DNA from: a bacterium
GTDB taxonomy: Bacteria; Krumholzibacteriota; Krumholzibacteriia; LZORAL124-64-63
Direction of reading: 5' to 3'
Assembly (NCBI GenBank): GCA_014730255.1
Contig: WJIQ01000194.1
Location: 1 to 36,394, forward strand
Length of the DNA stretch: 36,394 nucleotides
Under the pieces are notes generated by a model, which saw only the letters and a list, made by a program, of their open reading frames with translations, was not told the DNA's origin and searched no databases. The position numbers were made by a program, and so were the translations under genes. Positions 20,810-29,134 of this stretch are shown piece after piece. Within the stretch, counting starts at the first letter, position 1. Every line of letters begins with the position of its first letter.

Positions 20810-22581
20810 GCCGGTGCATCCTCCGGGCCGGGGGAATCGGCCGCCTCGCGGGCGCGCTTGCGGCCCTCGACGTAATCGGCCAGCCAGGCGTCCGCCTCCT
20901 CGGCGGTCCGCAGCGAGATCAGGTGATCGACGACCCGGCGGGCCTCGGCGAGCTCGGTCCAGCGGATCACCTGCTTGATCTTGGGCAACGCCGCGCTGTG
21001 CATGCTGATCTCGTCGAGGCCGAGTCCGAGCAGCACCTCGGCCAGCCGCGTCTCCGAGCCCATCTCGCCGCAGAGGCCGACCCAGGCCCCGGCCGCGTGG
21101 CCGGCGTCGACCACGGACCGGATCGTGCGCAGGATCGCCGGATGCAAGGGCCGGTAGAGGTACGAGACCCGGCTGTTGCCGCGATCCATGGCCAGGGTGT
21201 ACTGGATCAGGTCGTTCGAGCCGATGCTCAGGAACTGGCACTCGCCGGCCAGGTGGTCGGCGATCATCGCCGCCGACGGCGTCTCGACCATCACGCCGAT
21301 GGGCATGTCGGCCCGGAACTCGCGCCCCTCGGCCGTGAGCTCGTCGCGGGCCTCGGCACAGACGGCCAGCGCCTCGCGCAGCTCCTCCACGCCGCTGATC
21401 ATCGGGAACATCAGATGGGCGTCGCCATGGGCTCCGGCACGGTAGATGGCGCGGATCTGGGCCTTGAAGAGGCTGCGGTTGGACAGCGAGAACCGGATGC
21501 CGCGCCAGCCGAGGAAGGGATTGTACTCTCGCTTGGCGCCGAGGTAGTCGGAGACCTTGTCGCCGCCCACGTCGAGGGTCCGGAAGATCACGGGCTTGCC
21601 GGGCATCCGGCGCAGGACCTGGCCGTACGTCACGACCTGATCCTCCTCGCTGGGGATGTCCCGGTGCTGGAAGTAGAGGTACTCGGTCCGCAGCAGGCCC
21701 ACGCCCTCGGCACCGCGGTCGACGGCCTCGGTCAGCTCGACCGGCAGCTCGATGTTGGCCATCATGCGCACGCGGTGGCCATCGGGCGTCTCGGCCGGCA
21801 GGTCGCGCAGGTAGTCGAGCTTGCGGCTGACCGTGCGCTGCTGCTGGGCGAGGATCTCCAGGCGGTCGCGTATGGCCTCGTCGGGCTCGGTGTAGATCCA
21901 GCCCACCGTGCCGTCGACCCCGACCTCGAGGCCCTCGGGCAGCTGCTCGGCCGCGCCCCGGAGGCCGCAGACGGCCGGGATCCCGAGGCTGCGGGCGAGG
22001 ATCGCGACGTGCCCGGTGGCCCCGCCCTCGTCCATGACGAACGCCAGGACGTTCTCCAGCTCGAGGGCCGCCGTCTCGCTCGGCGCGAGATCGCGGGCGA
22101 CGACCACCGACGGCCGGTCGAGGGCGAGGGTCGCGCGGCGATTCTCGGGATCGAAGGCACGCAGGACCCGCTCCTCGAGATCGCGCAGGTCGGCGATCCG
22201 CTCGCGAAGGGTCTTCTCCTGCAGGCCGTCCAGCTGGGAGACGATCACGCCGATGGAGTGGGCGAAGGCGCCCTCGGCATTCTGGAGCTGCGTCCGGATG
22301 CGCGAGAGCGTGGAGTCCCAGATCAGCTCGTCCTCGAGCATCAGGAGCTGCGAGTCGATGATCGCCGCCTCGCCCGCCCCGAGCTCCTGCGTGAGCTTGT
22401 CACGCAGGACGGTGAGCTCCTCGCGCGCGGTGCCGACGGCCGCCTCGAACCGGGCGCGTTCCTCCGGCACCTCGTCCTTGGCGATGGAGCGCCGGTAGAC
22501 CTGCACGGCGTCCCGCTGGACGCGACGCACCGGACCGACCGCATAGCCGGGGGCCGCCGGGATGCCGCTGAGCTCCCGCAT
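20806..22581 (-). CDS. ptsI: PTS enzyme I (phosphoenolpyruvate-protein phosphotransferase)
   Basis: Transfers phosphate from PEP to HPr. 591 residues from the start I choose. Active-site His191 lies in GGATGHVAILARSLGIPAV (E. coli has TSH where this has TGH). The PEP-binding C-terminal barrel includes GVGLLRTEYLYFQ, the repeated MMANIELP element, the FPMISGVEELREAL segment and IGSNDLIQYTLAMDR. Two ATGs compete. The one at 22581 (MRELSGIPAAPGYAVG) has GGAG at 6 nt and begins as other EIs do; the one at 22593 has GGAG only 1 nt away. The gene starts 1 nt after the HPr stop and overlaps the PGI/PMI gene by ATGA. Identity certain. Confidence 0.97.
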   Translation of the reverse strand: MRELSGIPAAPGYAVGPVRRVQRDAVQVYRRSIAKDEVPEERARFEAAVGTAREELTVLRDKLTQELGAGEAAIIDSQLLMLEDELIWDSTLSRIRTQLQNAEGAFAHSIGVIVSQLDGLQEKTLRERIADLRDLEERVLRAFDPENRRATLALDRPSVVVARDLAPSETAALELENVLAFVMDEGGATGHVAILARSLGIPAVCGLRGAAEQLPEGLEVGVDGTVGWIYTEPDEAIRDRLEILAQQQRTVSRKLDYLRDLPAETPDGHRVRMMANIELPVELTEAVDRGAEGVGLLRTEYLYFQHRDIPSEEDQVVTYGQVLRRMPGKPVIFRTLDVGGDKVSDYLGAKREYNPFLGWRGIRFSLSNRSLFKAQIRAIYRAGAHGDAHLMFPMISGVEELREALAVCAEARDELTAEGREFRADMPIGVMVETPSAAMIADHLAGECQFLSIGSNDLIQYTLAMDRGNSRVSYLYRPLHPAILRTIRSVVDAGHAAGAWVGLCGEMGSETRLAEVLLGLGLDEISMHSAALPKIKQVIRWTELAEARRVVDHLISLRTAEEADAWLADYVEGRKRAREAADSPGPEDAPA

Positions 22582-22582
22582 G

Positions 22583-22861
22583 TCAGGCTCCATTCTCCGG
22601 TTCGGCCAGCTCGGTCCCGATCAGCAGGACGAGGCGCGCGAGGGCGTTCTCCTCGTCGGGTCCCTGGCACTCGATCTCCACCTCGGAGCCGAACTCGGCC
22701 GCGAGGCTCGCCAGACCCATGATGCTCTTGGCATTGGCCGTCCGCCCATCGTAGCGGATCGTGACCTCGGACTGGAACGTCTTGGTCAATTTCACTATGC
22801 GGCCGGCCGCCCGCAGGTGGAACCCGACGGGATCGGAGACGGTCGTGGTGGCAGTCTTCAA
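22583..22861 (-). CDS. ptsH: PTS phosphocarrier protein HPr
   Basis: Carries phosphate from EI to EII on His15; Ser46 is the HPr kinase site. I start it at the TTG at 22861, with AGGAAGG 9 nt upstream, giving 92 residues beginning MKTATTTVSD. With that start the active-site His is exactly residue 15 (GFHLRAA) and the regulatory Ser exactly residue 46 (KSIMGLASLA), as in classical HPr. The ORF-track start at 22909 would add 16 residues. The active-site loop is H-L-R-A instead of the usual H-A-R-P, so the Pro after Arg17 is lost. hprK lies five genes upstream, so Ser46 control is expected. Sits between EIID and ptsI. Confidence 0.93.
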   Translation of the reverse strand: MKTATTTVSDPVGFHLRAAGRIVKLTKTFQSEVTIRYDGRTANAKSIMGLASLAAEFGSEVEIECQGPDEENALARLVLLIGTELAEPENGA

Positions 22862-22910
22862 CGCGAACACCCTTCCTTGTCGATCGCGCAAGCCCTTGAA
22901 GGCAAGCAAA

Positions 22911-23699
22911 CTAGAACAGGAGCACCGATCCCGCCACGATCAGGACCCCCACCAGGAACTGGGTCTCGCCCGCGCGACGTTGCCTCGTGATGATGGGTAT
23001 CCCCAGCCCGATGACGACCAGCGCGACCAGCTGGCCGACCGGCGGCGCCCCCGCGCCGCCGAGACCGCCGGCGAAGTAATACCCGGCCAGAAATCCCGTC
23101 AAGCCCAAAGCCAGCCGCCGCGCCCAGGCCACGGCCCGGTACCAGCCCGGACGCGCGAGCACGTCGACCACGTCCGGTCCGAGGCGGTAGGCCAGCCACA
23201 GGCCCCGCCAGCGCAGCCAGAGCTCGGCGCCGGCGAACAGACCGACCACGACCAGCGCCAGCGGCCACGCCACCAGCCAGCCCGCGACCAGGGCCAGCGT
23301 CAGGACCATGGGCCTCAGCGCGAGCCAGAACAGCTCGTCCCCGATGGCCCCGCACGCCCGCGAGAGCGAGTCGCGGAACCCGGTGACCAGCGCCTCGGGC
23401 ACGTCGTCGCCCTCGCGCCGATCGTCCTCCAGCCGCAGCAGCCCCCCCACCACGTAGCCGGCCAGGTAGGGGTTGGTGTTGAAGTACACGACGTGGCGCC
23501 GCGCCAGCCGCCGGCGCCGGTCGGCATCGAGGCCGCGGCCGCGGACCCAGGGCGAGAGCACCGCCAGCAGCCCCAGGTTCTGCATCCGCTGGTTGTTCCA
23601 CGTCGCCTGCAGGCCCAGGCACCGCCACCAGATCCGACGACGCGTGCTCCGGGACAGCGTCCTCGTGCGATCGCCACCGCCGCTCACGCGAGCCACCAT
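22911..23699 (-). CDS. PTS mannose-family transporter, EIID component
   Basis: One of the two membrane subunits of a mannose-type PTS permease. 262 residues, a little shorter than the usual 270-285. Family landmarks: TWNNQRMQNLGLLAVLSPW near residue 30-50, YFNTNPYLAGYVVGGLL (usually FNTHP; here Asn replaces His), SRACGAIGDELFW, then C-terminal helices (LVALVVIGLGIPII, LVGVLIVAGSVLLF). The start is uncertain. ATG 23699 overlaps EIIC by 16 bp and lacks a good Shine-Dalgarno; a GTG at 23687 would form a GTGA overlap with the EIIC stop and has GGTGG 6 nt upstream. Family call firm; substrate unknown. Confidence 0.88.
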   Translation of the reverse strand: MVARVSGGGDRTRTLSRSTRRRIWWRCLGLQATWNNQRMQNLGLLAVLSPWVRGRGLDADRRRRLARRHVVYFNTNPYLAGYVVGGLLRLEDDRREGDDVPEALVTGFRDSLSRACGAIGDELFWLALRPMVLTLALVAGWLVAWPLALVVVGLFAGAELWLRWRGLWLAYRLGPDVVDVLARPGWYRAVAWARRLALGLTGFLAGYYFAGGLGGAGAPPVGQLVALVVIGLGIPIITRQRRAGETQFLVGVLIVAGSVLLF

Positions 23700-24421
23700 C
23701 CCGCCGCGAGTCCGAGGCCGACGGTCACGACCAGCACGGGCACGGCCCGCGGGTGGCCGAAGCGCTCGCTCAGCGTGGCCACGGCCAGGGGCACCGCCAC
23801 GAGCGGCAGGCGGGCGAGGATCTCGCGTCCGGCCGCCGGCACGGCGTCGCCGGACCACGACCATCCGATGGCCACCACCGCGGCGATCAGCAGCGACATC
23901 GCCCCGCCGCGAGCCGCCGCCACGACCAGCGCCTTGCGGTGCAACCGGTCGACCATGGTGAAGTCCCCGTCACGGATCCGCCGGTAGGCGGCCAGCTTCC
24001 ACGCCAGGTGCGCCTGACGCTGCAACTGGATCAGCCGGCCGCCGGCGAGGCTCGCCAGGGCCATCAGCACCATCTGCAGGCCCACCGGCCACGCCGCCTC
24101 GCCCGAGAACGCGACCAGTGGCGAGCCCCCCTCCGGCGGGTTCCAGCCGCCGATCAGGGCCCCGGCGACCACCCCCACCGTCGCGCTGGTCGCATCCAGC
24201 GTCGACGCCGCGCCGACCGGCAGGTTGCCCAGGACGATCAGCTGCATGAAGAACCCCGGCACGAGCGCGGCCGCCGGTTCGCCGACCACCAGGCCGGCCA
24301 GCAGGGCGGCGGGCAGCGGCTGCGACAGCCAGGTCTGGGCCAGGCTCGTCTCGTCCAGGGCCAGCAGGGCGCCGACGAGGGCGACCCCGCCCCAGGCCAG
24401 CCAGAGCTCCAGCCCGCTCAT
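23684..24421 (-). CDS. PTS mannose-family transporter, EIIC component
   Basis: Membrane subunit that forms the sugar channel with EIID. 245 residues and highly hydrophobic. The N-terminal half shows the EIIC pattern: ALDETSLAQTWLSQPLPAALLAGLVVGEP, then a helix with FFMQLIVLGNLPVGAAST. Several helices follow to the end (LLIAAVVAIGWSW, VPVLVVTVGLGLAAGWW). Starts at ATG 24421 (MSGLELWLAW) with GAGG 5 nt upstream, 13 nt after the EIIB stop; the ORF-track extension covers part of EIIB. The gene order EIIA-EIIB-EIIC-EIID is that of classic mannose-type operons. Its sugar cannot be read from sequence. Confidence 0.88.
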   Translation of the reverse strand: MSGLELWLAWGGVALVGALLALDETSLAQTWLSQPLPAALLAGLVVGEPAAALVPGFFMQLIVLGNLPVGAASTLDATSATVGVVAGALIGGWNPPEGGSPLVAFSGEAAWPVGLQMVLMALASLAGGRLIQLQRQAHLAWKLAAYRRIRDGDFTMVDRLHRKALVVAAARGGAMSLLIAAVVAIGWSWSGDAVPAAGREILARLPLVAVPLAVATLSERFGHPRAVPVLVVTVGLGLAAGWWLA

Positions 24422-24434
24422 CGATGCCTCGCGG

Positions 24435-24938
24435 TCATAGCTGCGACTCCATCTCGGCGAGCAGTTCCGGCTCCAGCCAGGTCTCGCGGCCGCCGGGCAC
24501 GGCCTGGGCCAGCAGCTGATGACCACGGTCCCGCAGCGCCCGCAGCGCCATCACGTCCTCGCGGTCGACGTACACCTCGGGCAACAGCTCCCGCTTGCCC
24601 CGGGCATAGTGCATGCCGCCGAGATTGATCGCCTCGATCGGCGCGCCGAGCTCGACCAGGGCGACCATGTCCAGCACCGCGCCCACCAGCAGGAGGACAC
24701 GCTGGTCTTCGAGCGCCCCGTCCGGCTCGCGCAGCGCACGGGCCGCCGCCTCGATCGGCAGCACGGACACCTTCATCTCCGGCGGCACGGACATGGCATA
24801 GACCCGGGTCTGCCAGGCGTCGGCGGCCACCTCGTCGCTGGCCAGCAGGATGTGGTCGGGCCGCAGCTGGCGGCCCCAGCCGACGGTGACCTGGCCGTGG
24901 ATCAGGCGGTCGTCGATGCGCGCGAGCACCAGGTTCAT
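24435..24938 (-). CDS. PTS mannose/fructose/sorbose-type EIIB
   Basis: Cytosolic phosphotransfer protein between EIIA and the EIIC/EIID channel. 167 residues. The phospho-acceptor His14 is in the diagnostic ARIDDRLIHGQVTVGW. The fold continues with HILLASDEVAADAWQ and EAINLGGMHYARGKRELLPEVYV. Length is normal for the family (about 160). The ATG at 24938 overlaps the EIIA stop (ATGA). Identity is firm because the DDRLIHGQV motif is specific to mannose-family EIIB. Confidence 0.94.
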   Translation of the reverse strand: MNLVLARIDDRLIHGQVTVGWGRQLRPDHILLASDEVAADAWQTRVYAMSVPPEMKVSVLPIEAAARALREPDGALEDQRVLLLVGAVLDMVALVELGAPIEAINLGGMHYARGKRELLPEVYVDREDVMALRALRDRGHQLLAQAVPGGRETWLEPELLAEMESQL

Positions 24939-25324
24939 CGACCGGCTCCCACAACGGTCACCGCCTCGCGCCCCTTGTCGACGATGCGCTGGACGAGCTC
25001 GTCGCGCGCCAGGTCCTCTCGCCAGGTCACGAACGCCAGCAGCATGGCCAGGTTCACGCCACCGAGCAGGGTGACGCGGTCGGGGCCGGCGCCGCCGAGC
25101 ATGGCGGCGCTGGCGCAGCTGCCGCCGTAGTCGTCGAGGAAGACGATCCCACCGGATTCGTCCAGACCGGCGACCCAGTCGGCGACCTGGGCCGAGAGCT
25201 GCTTGGCCGACAGGCCGCGGTTGCTCTGGGCGGTCAGCCCCGGAACCGGTCCGAGGATCATCTCCACCACCTTGACCAGCTCGTCGCCGATCGCTCCATG
25301 GGTCAAGACCAGGGACTGGATCAT
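24935..25324 (-). CDS. PTS mannose-type EIIA
   Basis: Accepts phosphate from HPr and passes it to EIIB. 129 residues. His9 in LVLTHGAIGDELVKVVEMILG is the phosphorylation site, at the place expected for EIIA-Man. The rest follows the family: GGIVFLDDYGGSCASAAML and TLLGGVNLAMLLAF. The ATG has AGGA 5 nt upstream and lies 34 nt after the hprK stop. In many proteobacteria with this cluster, rapZ stands between hprK and the EIIA gene; here it does not. Single-domain EIIA, not fused to EIIB. Confidence 0.94.
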   Translation of the reverse strand: MIQSLVLTHGAIGDELVKVVEMILGPVPGLTAQSNRGLSAKQLSAQVADWVAGLDESGGIVFLDDYGGSCASAAMLGGAGPDRVTLLGGVNLAMLLAFVTWREDLARDELVQRIVDKGREAVTVVGAGR

Positions 25325-25358
25325 GATCGTCCTGTCCTTTGTGGATCCGGAGCGGGGT

Positions 25359-26327
25359 CTACTCCTGATCCTGATCGAGGTACCGGCGCAACCGGCGGCT
25401 GTGGCGGATCGACTTGACGATCCGCTCGTTGAGCACCCGCGCCGCGTCGTAACCGTAGACCTTGAGCATGAAGTCCAGCGCGATCACCTCGGAGATGACC
25501 GTGATGTTCTTGCCCGGATTCAGCGGCAGGACCACCTGCGGGATCTCCACGCCCAGGATGGACGTGGTCCGCCGCTCCATGCCGACGCGCTCGTAGTCGA
25601 CCGTGTCGTCCCACTCCTGGAGCTCGACCGCCACCTCGATGCGCTTCTGCATGCGGATCGCATGGATCCCGAAGATCGCCTGCACGTCGATCACGCCGAT
25701 GCCGCGGATCTCGATGTTGTGCCGCAGGAGGGGACGGAAACGGCCGATGAGGACGTCGTCGTTGGTGCGGGTGACCTCGACGATGTCGTCGGCGACCAGC
25801 CGGTGGCCCCGCTCGACGAGGTCCAGGGCGCATTCGCTCTTGCCGATGCCGCTGCGGCCGGTGATCAGCAACCCCACGCCGTAGACGTCGACCAGGGTGC
25901 CGTGCACCTCGCAGTGCGGCGCGAAGGCGCGCTCGAGGTGATGGGTGAGCTCGCGCAGGACCGTCTCGGCCGAGACCGAGGCCTGCAGCAGCGGGAACTC
26001 GCGCCCCCTGGCGAGCTCGACGATGTGCGGCGGGACGTCGTGCGATCGCGAGACGATGATCGTCGGCGGCTCGAGGGCCATCACCCGCTCGAAGGCCGCG
26101 AGCTGCGCCGCCTCGTCCAGCGTCCCCAGGTAGGACATCTCCGAACCGCCCATGACCTGGATGCGGTCCGGCAGGAAATCCTCGGTGAACCCCATGACCG
26201 CCATGCCCGGCCGGTGGACGTCCGGCGCGGAGACCGGCACCGGCTCCTCCGGCAGCGGGGTGAGGGCCTCGAGCCCCAGGCGATCCTGGAGCTCGCGGAA
26301 CAGGCTCTGGACGGTCGATTCGGCCAT
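25359..26327 (-). CDS. hprK: HPr kinase/phosphorylase
   Basis: Phosphorylates and dephosphorylates HPr on Ser46 in response to metabolite levels. 322 residues, normal length. The N-terminal domain spans about residues 1-130. The catalytic domain has His142 (VHGTLVDVYGVG), the P-loop GRSGIGKS (157-164), GHRLVADDIVEV, and the C-terminal family signature (GIGVIDVQAIFGI, then LPLNPGKNITVISEVIALDF). The ATG lies 2 nt beyond the hpf stop, so it is coupled. A matching Ser46 in the HPr of this cluster makes the pair complete. Identity certain. Confidence 0.97.
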   Translation of the reverse strand: MAESTVQSLFRELQDRLGLEALTPLPEEPVPVSAPDVHRPGMAVMGFTEDFLPDRIQVMGGSEMSYLGTLDEAAQLAAFERVMALEPPTIIVSRSHDVPPHIVELARGREFPLLQASVSAETVLRELTHHLERAFAPHCEVHGTLVDVYGVGLLITGRSGIGKSECALDLVERGHRLVADDIVEVTRTNDDVLIGRFRPLLRHNIEIRGIGVIDVQAIFGIHAIRMQKRIEVAVELQEWDDTVDYERVGMERRTTSILGVEIPQVVLPLNPGKNITVISEVIALDFMLKVYGYDAARVLNERIVKSIRHSRRLRRYLDQDQE

Positions 26328-26329
26328 GA

Positions 26330-26851
26330 TCAGCCGTTGCTGGCTTCCATCACCGTCAGGTCGCCCTCGCGATTGCGATAGACCACGCTGATCCGTCCGT
26401 TGTCGGCATCACGGTAGACGAGGAACGGGGCCTCCGTGTCGGTGAACTCCTGGCGAGCACGCGCGGCGTCGAGGTTCTTGATCTCGAAGTGCTCGGTCGC
26501 GAAGTGCACGGTGGGCTCTTCGCTGCCGAGCGCCTTGCCGAGGCCGCCGGGCTCGGCGCGCTGCTTGGCGCTGATCTTGCCCTTGTACTTCTCGAGCTGC
26601 CGCTGCAACTGCTCGGCCACGCCCTGGGCGGCGAGCTCGGGCTCGGCCCCGGTGTTCTCGGCCCGGAACTCCTGGCTGCGCAGGTACAGCACGCCGTCGC
26701 AGTGGAACTCGTTGTTCTCGTGGTTGATCAGCAGCTTGACCTCGCCCACCGGCCGCGGGCTGAACCGCTCCAGCTTCTCGAACACGCCCTCGATCTTCTC
26801 GCGGGATTCGTCTCCGAGCTGGAAGTGGCGGGTCTTGATGTCCAGGTTCAT
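26330..26851 (-). CDS. hpf: Ribosome hibernation-promoting factor, long form
   Basis: Binds the 30S decoding region and dimerises ribosomes in stationary phase. 173 residues from ATG 26851 (MNLDIKTRHF), with GAGGAG 7 nt upstream. The N-terminal S30AE domain spans about 1-100 (VKLLINHENNEFHCDGVLYL). The C-terminal dimerisation domain has FTDTEAPFLVYRDADNGRISVVYR, which marks the long type able to form 100S ribosomes alone. Linked to rpoN as in many diderm bacteria. The 52-bp gap to rpoN carries a short GGGCC/GGCCC hairpin (26870-26882) of unknown importance. Identity firm. Confidence 0.95.
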   Translation of the reverse strand: MNLDIKTRHFQLGDESREKIEGVFEKLERFSPRPVGEVKLLINHENNEFHCDGVLYLRSQEFRAENTGAEPELAAQGVAEQLQRQLEKYKGKISAKQRAEPGGLGKALGSEEPTVHFATEHFEIKNLDAARARQEFTDTEAPFLVYRDADNGRISVVYRNREGDLTVMEASNG

Positions 26852-26903
26852 GGTCACGCTCCTCGGTCCGGGCCGTCGGCCCTCGGTCATTCTTCGCGTC
26901 CGG

Positions 26904-28346
26904 TCAATCGAACTGCTTGCGCATGCGCGCGTTCAGGATCCCCAGCTGCTCCCGGTACTTGGCCACCGTGCGGCGGGCGATCTTCAGCCCGCGCTCGCCC
27001 AGCATGTCGGCGATCTTCTTGTCCGACAGCGGTCGATGGCCGTCCTCCTCGTCGACGATCTCCTGGATCATGAGCTTGACCGCCTTGGCGGCCACCTCCT
27101 CGCCCTCGTCGGTGTCCAGACCGGCGGAGAAGAAGTACTTCAGCGGGAACACGCCCCGCGGCGTCTGGACGTACTTCTGGCGGGTCACCCGCGAGACCGT
27201 CGACTCGTGCATGCCGATGGTGGTGGCGACCTGCTGCAGGGTGAGCGGCCGCAGCGCGATCGCGCCCTTCTCGAAGAATTCCTTCTGCTCGGCGACGATG
27301 GCCTCCATGACCTTGATCATGGTACGACGGCGCTGCTCGATCGTCTTGATGATCCACTCGGCGTAGCGGCGCTTCTCGTCGATGAACGTCGCCGCGTCGT
27401 CCTGCCGGGCCGACGGGGCCTTGAGCGCGTCGTCGTACGCCCGGCTGACGCGCAGCCGGGGCAGGTTGCCGTCGTTCAGGTAGACCACGTAGTCGCCCGA
27501 GTCCTCGTCGACCTTCTCGACCACCAGGTCGGGCACGACGGCGCGGGCTCCATCGGCCTCCGCGCTCAAACCCGGCCGGGGGTCGAGCTCGCCGATGGAC
27601 GCGGCGACCTCCTGGACCTGGGCGGTGGTGATCTTCAAGGCCCGGGCGATCTCGGCGAACTTCCGGTTCTTCAGCGCGTCGAAATGATCGCGCACGACGT
27701 CGGCCTCGAGCGAATCCTCCAGACCGCGCGCCGCCAGCTGCAGCAGCAGGCACTCGGGCAGGTCGCGCGCGGCGACGCCCGGCGGATCGAAGCCCTGGAC
27801 GAGGGCCAGGACCTGCTCGACCTCCTCCTCGTCGGTCTCGTAATAGGCGGCGATCTCGCTCAGCGGCGCGGCCAGGAAGCCGTCGCCGTTCAGGCAGCCG
27901 ATGATGTACTCGCCGATCTCGCGCTCGCGCTCGTCGGCCACCGAGAGGTGGAGCTGCTCGAGCAGGTGCTCCTGACCCGACGGCACGTACGCCGGTGGGC
28001 GTTCGAGCTGATCGTCGTCGTCGAACCCCTGCTCGGTCGCCGCGCCACGGAACCCGTCCTTGAAATACTCGTCCCAGTCGACGTCCTCGCCGGTGACCTC
28101 GACGGTGGTCTCGGCCTCGCTCGGGGTCGCATCCTCCTCCTCGGTCTGCCCGGTCTCCTCGTCGGCCTCGTCCTCGCGCTCGACCTCCTCGAGCAGGGGG
28201 TTGCCCTGCAGCTCGGTGCGCAGGATCTGCTCGAGTTCCAGCGTTGGCACCTGGAGCAGCTTGAGCGCCTGCTGGAGGCGCTGCGTCATGACGATCTGCT
28301 GCTTCATGTGCAGGCCCTGGTGCAGGCCCATCTTGATTTCAACCAT
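26904..28346 (-). CDS. rpoN: RNA polymerase sigma-54 factor
   Basis: Directs RNA polymerase to -24/-12 promoters and needs an AAA+ activator. 480 residues, normal length. Region I is Gln/Leu-rich (QQIVMTQRLQQALKLLQVPTLELEQILRTEL). An acidic region II follows (about 50-110), then the core-binding domain (LQLAARGLEDSLEADVV). The DNA-binding part includes a helix-turn-helix (MHESTVSRVTRQKYVQTPRG) and the invariant RpoN box ARRTVAKYRE at 457-466. ATG 28346 has AAGGAG 7 nt upstream. No sigma-54 activator is encoded in the window. Identity certain. Confidence 0.98.
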   Translation of the reverse strand: MVEIKMGLHQGLHMKQQIVMTQRLQQALKLLQVPTLELEQILRTELQGNPLLEEVEREDEADEETGQTEEEDATPSEAETTVEVTGEDVDWDEYFKDGFRGAATEQGFDDDDQLERPPAYVPSGQEHLLEQLHLSVADEREREIGEYIIGCLNGDGFLAAPLSEIAAYYETDEEEVEQVLALVQGFDPPGVAARDLPECLLLQLAARGLEDSLEADVVRDHFDALKNRKFAEIARALKITTAQVQEVAASIGELDPRPGLSAEADGARAVVPDLVVEKVDEDSGDYVVYLNDGNLPRLRVSRAYDDALKAPSARQDDAATFIDEKRRYAEWIIKTIEQRRRTMIKVMEAIVAEQKEFFEKGAIALRPLTLQQVATTIGMHESTVSRVTRQKYVQTPRGVFPLKYFFSAGLDTDEGEEVAAKAVKLMIQEIVDEEDGHRPLSDKKIADMLGERGLKIARRTVAKYREQLGILNARMRKQFD

Positions 28347-28387
28347 CGTGGTGCTCCTTGCCGCGGTCTCCTGCCCGCGACTGCGCG

Positions 28388-29134
28388 CTACAGCCGGAAC
28401 TTCTCGCCCAGATAGATGGCCTTCGCCTTGTCCGAGGCCACGATCTCGTCGGCGCTGCCCGCCAGCTCGATGCGCCCCTCGAAGAGGATGTACGCCCGGT
28501 CCGTGATGGTCAACGTCTCTCGCACGTTGTGGTCGGTGATCAGGATGCCCAGCCCCTGCTCCCTGAGCTGCGCGACGCAGGACTGCAGGTCGGCCACGGC
28601 GATGGGATCGATGCCCGCGAACGGTTCGTCCAGCAGGATGAACTTCGGGTCGGTGGTGAGCGCGCGGGCGATCTCCACCCGCCGGCGCTCGCCCCCGGAG
28701 AGCTGGTAGCCGAAGCTCTTGCGGATGTGGGTGACGCCCATCAGCTCGAGCAGCGCGTCGCAGCGCTCCCGACGCTCGGCGCGACCGAGGTCGAGCGTCT
28801 CGGCGATGGCCAGGATGTTCTGCTCGACGGTCAGCTTGCGGAAGATGCTCGACTCCTGCGGCAGGTAGCCGATGCCGGCACGGGCTCGCTTGTACATCGG
28901 CAGCCGCGAGATGTCGTGGTCGTCGAGGAAGATGCGGCCCGCGTCCGGCCGGATGAAGCCCACGATGCAGTAGAACGACGTCGTCTTGCCCGCACCGTTG
29001 GGCCCGAGCAGGCCCACGACCTCGCCCTGGAGCAGCTCGAGGTCCACCCCGTCCACCACGGCCCGACCGCGGTAGGTCTTGCGCAGACCGGTGGCGGTCA
29101 GACGGTGGGCAGCGGATGGGGGCCCGGCGGTCAT
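28388..29134 (-). CDS. lptB: LPS export ABC ATPase LptB
   Basis: ATP-hydrolysing subunit of the LptB2FG LPS exporter. 248 residues. Walker A GPNGAGKT (44-51), Q-loop in [21 protein letters not shown] (the LptB-specific version), signature [15 protein letters not shown], Walker [13 protein letters not shown], and the switch His in [10 protein letters not shown]. Starts at ATG 29134 in an ATGA overlap with lptC; the longer ORF-track frame runs through lptC and is not real. Its partners lptF and lptG lie on the plus strand at 13783-16253. Identity certain. Confidence 0.97.
   Translation of the reverse strand: MTAGPPSAAHRLTATGLRKTYRGRAVVDGVDLELLQGEVVGLLGPNGAGKTTSFYCIVGFIRPDAGRIFLDDHDISRLPMYKRARAGIGYLPQESSIFRKLTVEQNILAIAETLDLGRAERRERCDALLELMGVTHIRKSFGYQLSGGERRRVEIARALTTDPKFILLDEPFAGIDPIAVADLQSCVAQLREQGLGILITDHNVRETLTITDRAYILFEGRIELAGSADEIVASDKAKAIYLGEKFRL

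Noticed and set aside
25325-25358. rapZ or a remnant between hprK and EIIA
   Set aside because: Only 34 bp separate the genes; no remnant is possible here.
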